NCBI GenBank assembly: GCA_001942045.1
Contig: MSTD01000087.1
Span: forward strand, 1 to 6,016
Length of the DNA stretch: 6,016 nucleotides
Origin: Mycolicibacterium porcinum
GTDB lineage: Bacteria > Actinomycetota > Actinomycetes > Mycobacteriales > Mycobacteriaceae
Direction: 5' to 3'
Both the position numbers and the translations under genes were made by a program. Below the pieces are notes generated by a model. It was not told the DNA's origin. It searched no databases and was given only the letters and a program-made list of their open reading frames with translations. Shown here one piece after another: positions 5,685 through 6,016 of this stretch. Numbering within the stretch: position 1 is the stretch's first letter; each line of letters begins with the position of its first letter.

Positions 5685-6016
5685 ATGGACGTGCGCGCGA
5701 TCGGCAAGGGCTTGGGCACTCTGGACCGCGAGGTCTTCGAGGCGGTAGCTGAGTCACCCAGCCCGCTGTTGGACAGCCTGATGCCCCGGCTGACCAGGGC
5801 CGCAGACCATTCCAAGCTGTGGTTCGCGATCGCGGCGGGCCTGGGCGTAGTCGGCAGCGCCTCGGTACGGCGCGGTGCGGCTCGCGGCGTGGTAAGCCTC
5901 GCGGTGACCAGCCTGCTGACCAATCAGGTGGCCAAGCGGATCTGGCGGCGGCCCCGGCCGGACCGCAGCGTGATCCCGTTGGCCCGACGGACCAGACGGA
6001 CCCCGACATCGCATTC
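5685..6016 (+). CDS. PAP2-family membrane phosphatase, N-terminal part (partial)
   Basis: The first 110 residues plus two bases of the next codon lie in the window; the gene runs off the right edge. The protein begins MDVRAIGKGLGTLDREVFEA and has two hydrophobic segments (about 45-60 and 67-82). K84-RIWRRP-R91-P92 follows, matching the KX6RP first motif of the PAP2/phosphatidic acid phosphatase superfamily. The window ends just as PTSH appears, where the PSGH motif would normally follow, so the second and third catalytic motifs cannot be checked. PAP2 enzymes remove phosphate from lipid phosphates or polyprenyl diphosphates at the membrane. Many mycobacterial relatives carry a C-terminal diacylglycerol-kinase-type domain, so this may be the front of a bifunctional protein. 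It is divergent from the YkuD gene. Confidence 0.8.
   Translation, partial: MDVRAIGKGLGTLDREVFEAVAESPSPLLDSLMPRLTRAADHSKLWFAIAAGLGVVGSASVRRGAARGVVSLAVTSLLTNQVAKRIWRRPRPDRSVIPLARRTRRTPTSH

Overview
The window looks like chromosomal DNA from a mycobacterium, probably a fast-growing Mycolicibacterium-type species. The DNA is uniformly GC-rich, start regions are often leaderless or nearly so, and secreted proteins are typical of Corynebacteriales. From memory, the gene set resembles, in inverted order, the M. tuberculosis stretch around Rv0309, Rv0310c, Rv0312 and Rv0315. No database could be searched, so that synteny is an inference.

Layout, left to right. At 1-97 (minus) is the signal-peptide end of an exported protein, probably an Rv0315-like beta-1,3-glucanase. 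At 175-618 (minus) is a small secreted cupin with a complete metal site. At 668-2518 (minus) is an Hsp70-like nucleotide-binding domain joined to one membrane helix and a Pro/Thr-rich tail ending in QPQYPYQQ-type repeats. Positions 2519-2934 are an intergenic region serving two divergent genes, with a SigF-like promoter at its right end. At 2935-4443 (plus) is a FAD oxidoreductase with a C-terminal Rieske [2Fe-2S] domain, like B. subtilis YhfW. At 4494-4952 (plus) is a SnoaL/NTF2-like protein. At 4953-5606 (minus) is a secreted YkuD (L,D-transpeptidase-like) protein whose stop codon directly abuts the previous gene's stop. At 5685-6016 (plus) is the start of a PAP2-type membrane phosphatase that runs off the window.

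Five of the seven genes encode exported or membrane proteins, so the region looks like a cell-envelope neighbourhood: a glycan hydrolase, an exported cupin, a membrane-anchored Hsp70-like protein with a surface tail, a YkuD protein and a lipid phosphatase. The FAD/Rieske gene and the SnoaL gene appear to be a separate cytoplasmic redox/metabolic pair, probably stress-responsive if the SigF-like promoter is real.

I see no CRISPR array, insertion sequence, phage gene, toxin-antitoxin pair, tRNA or rRNA. The most unusual item is the Hsp70-like protein. It keeps the nucleotide-binding fold motifs but seems to lack several catalytic residues and the whole substrate-binding domain.
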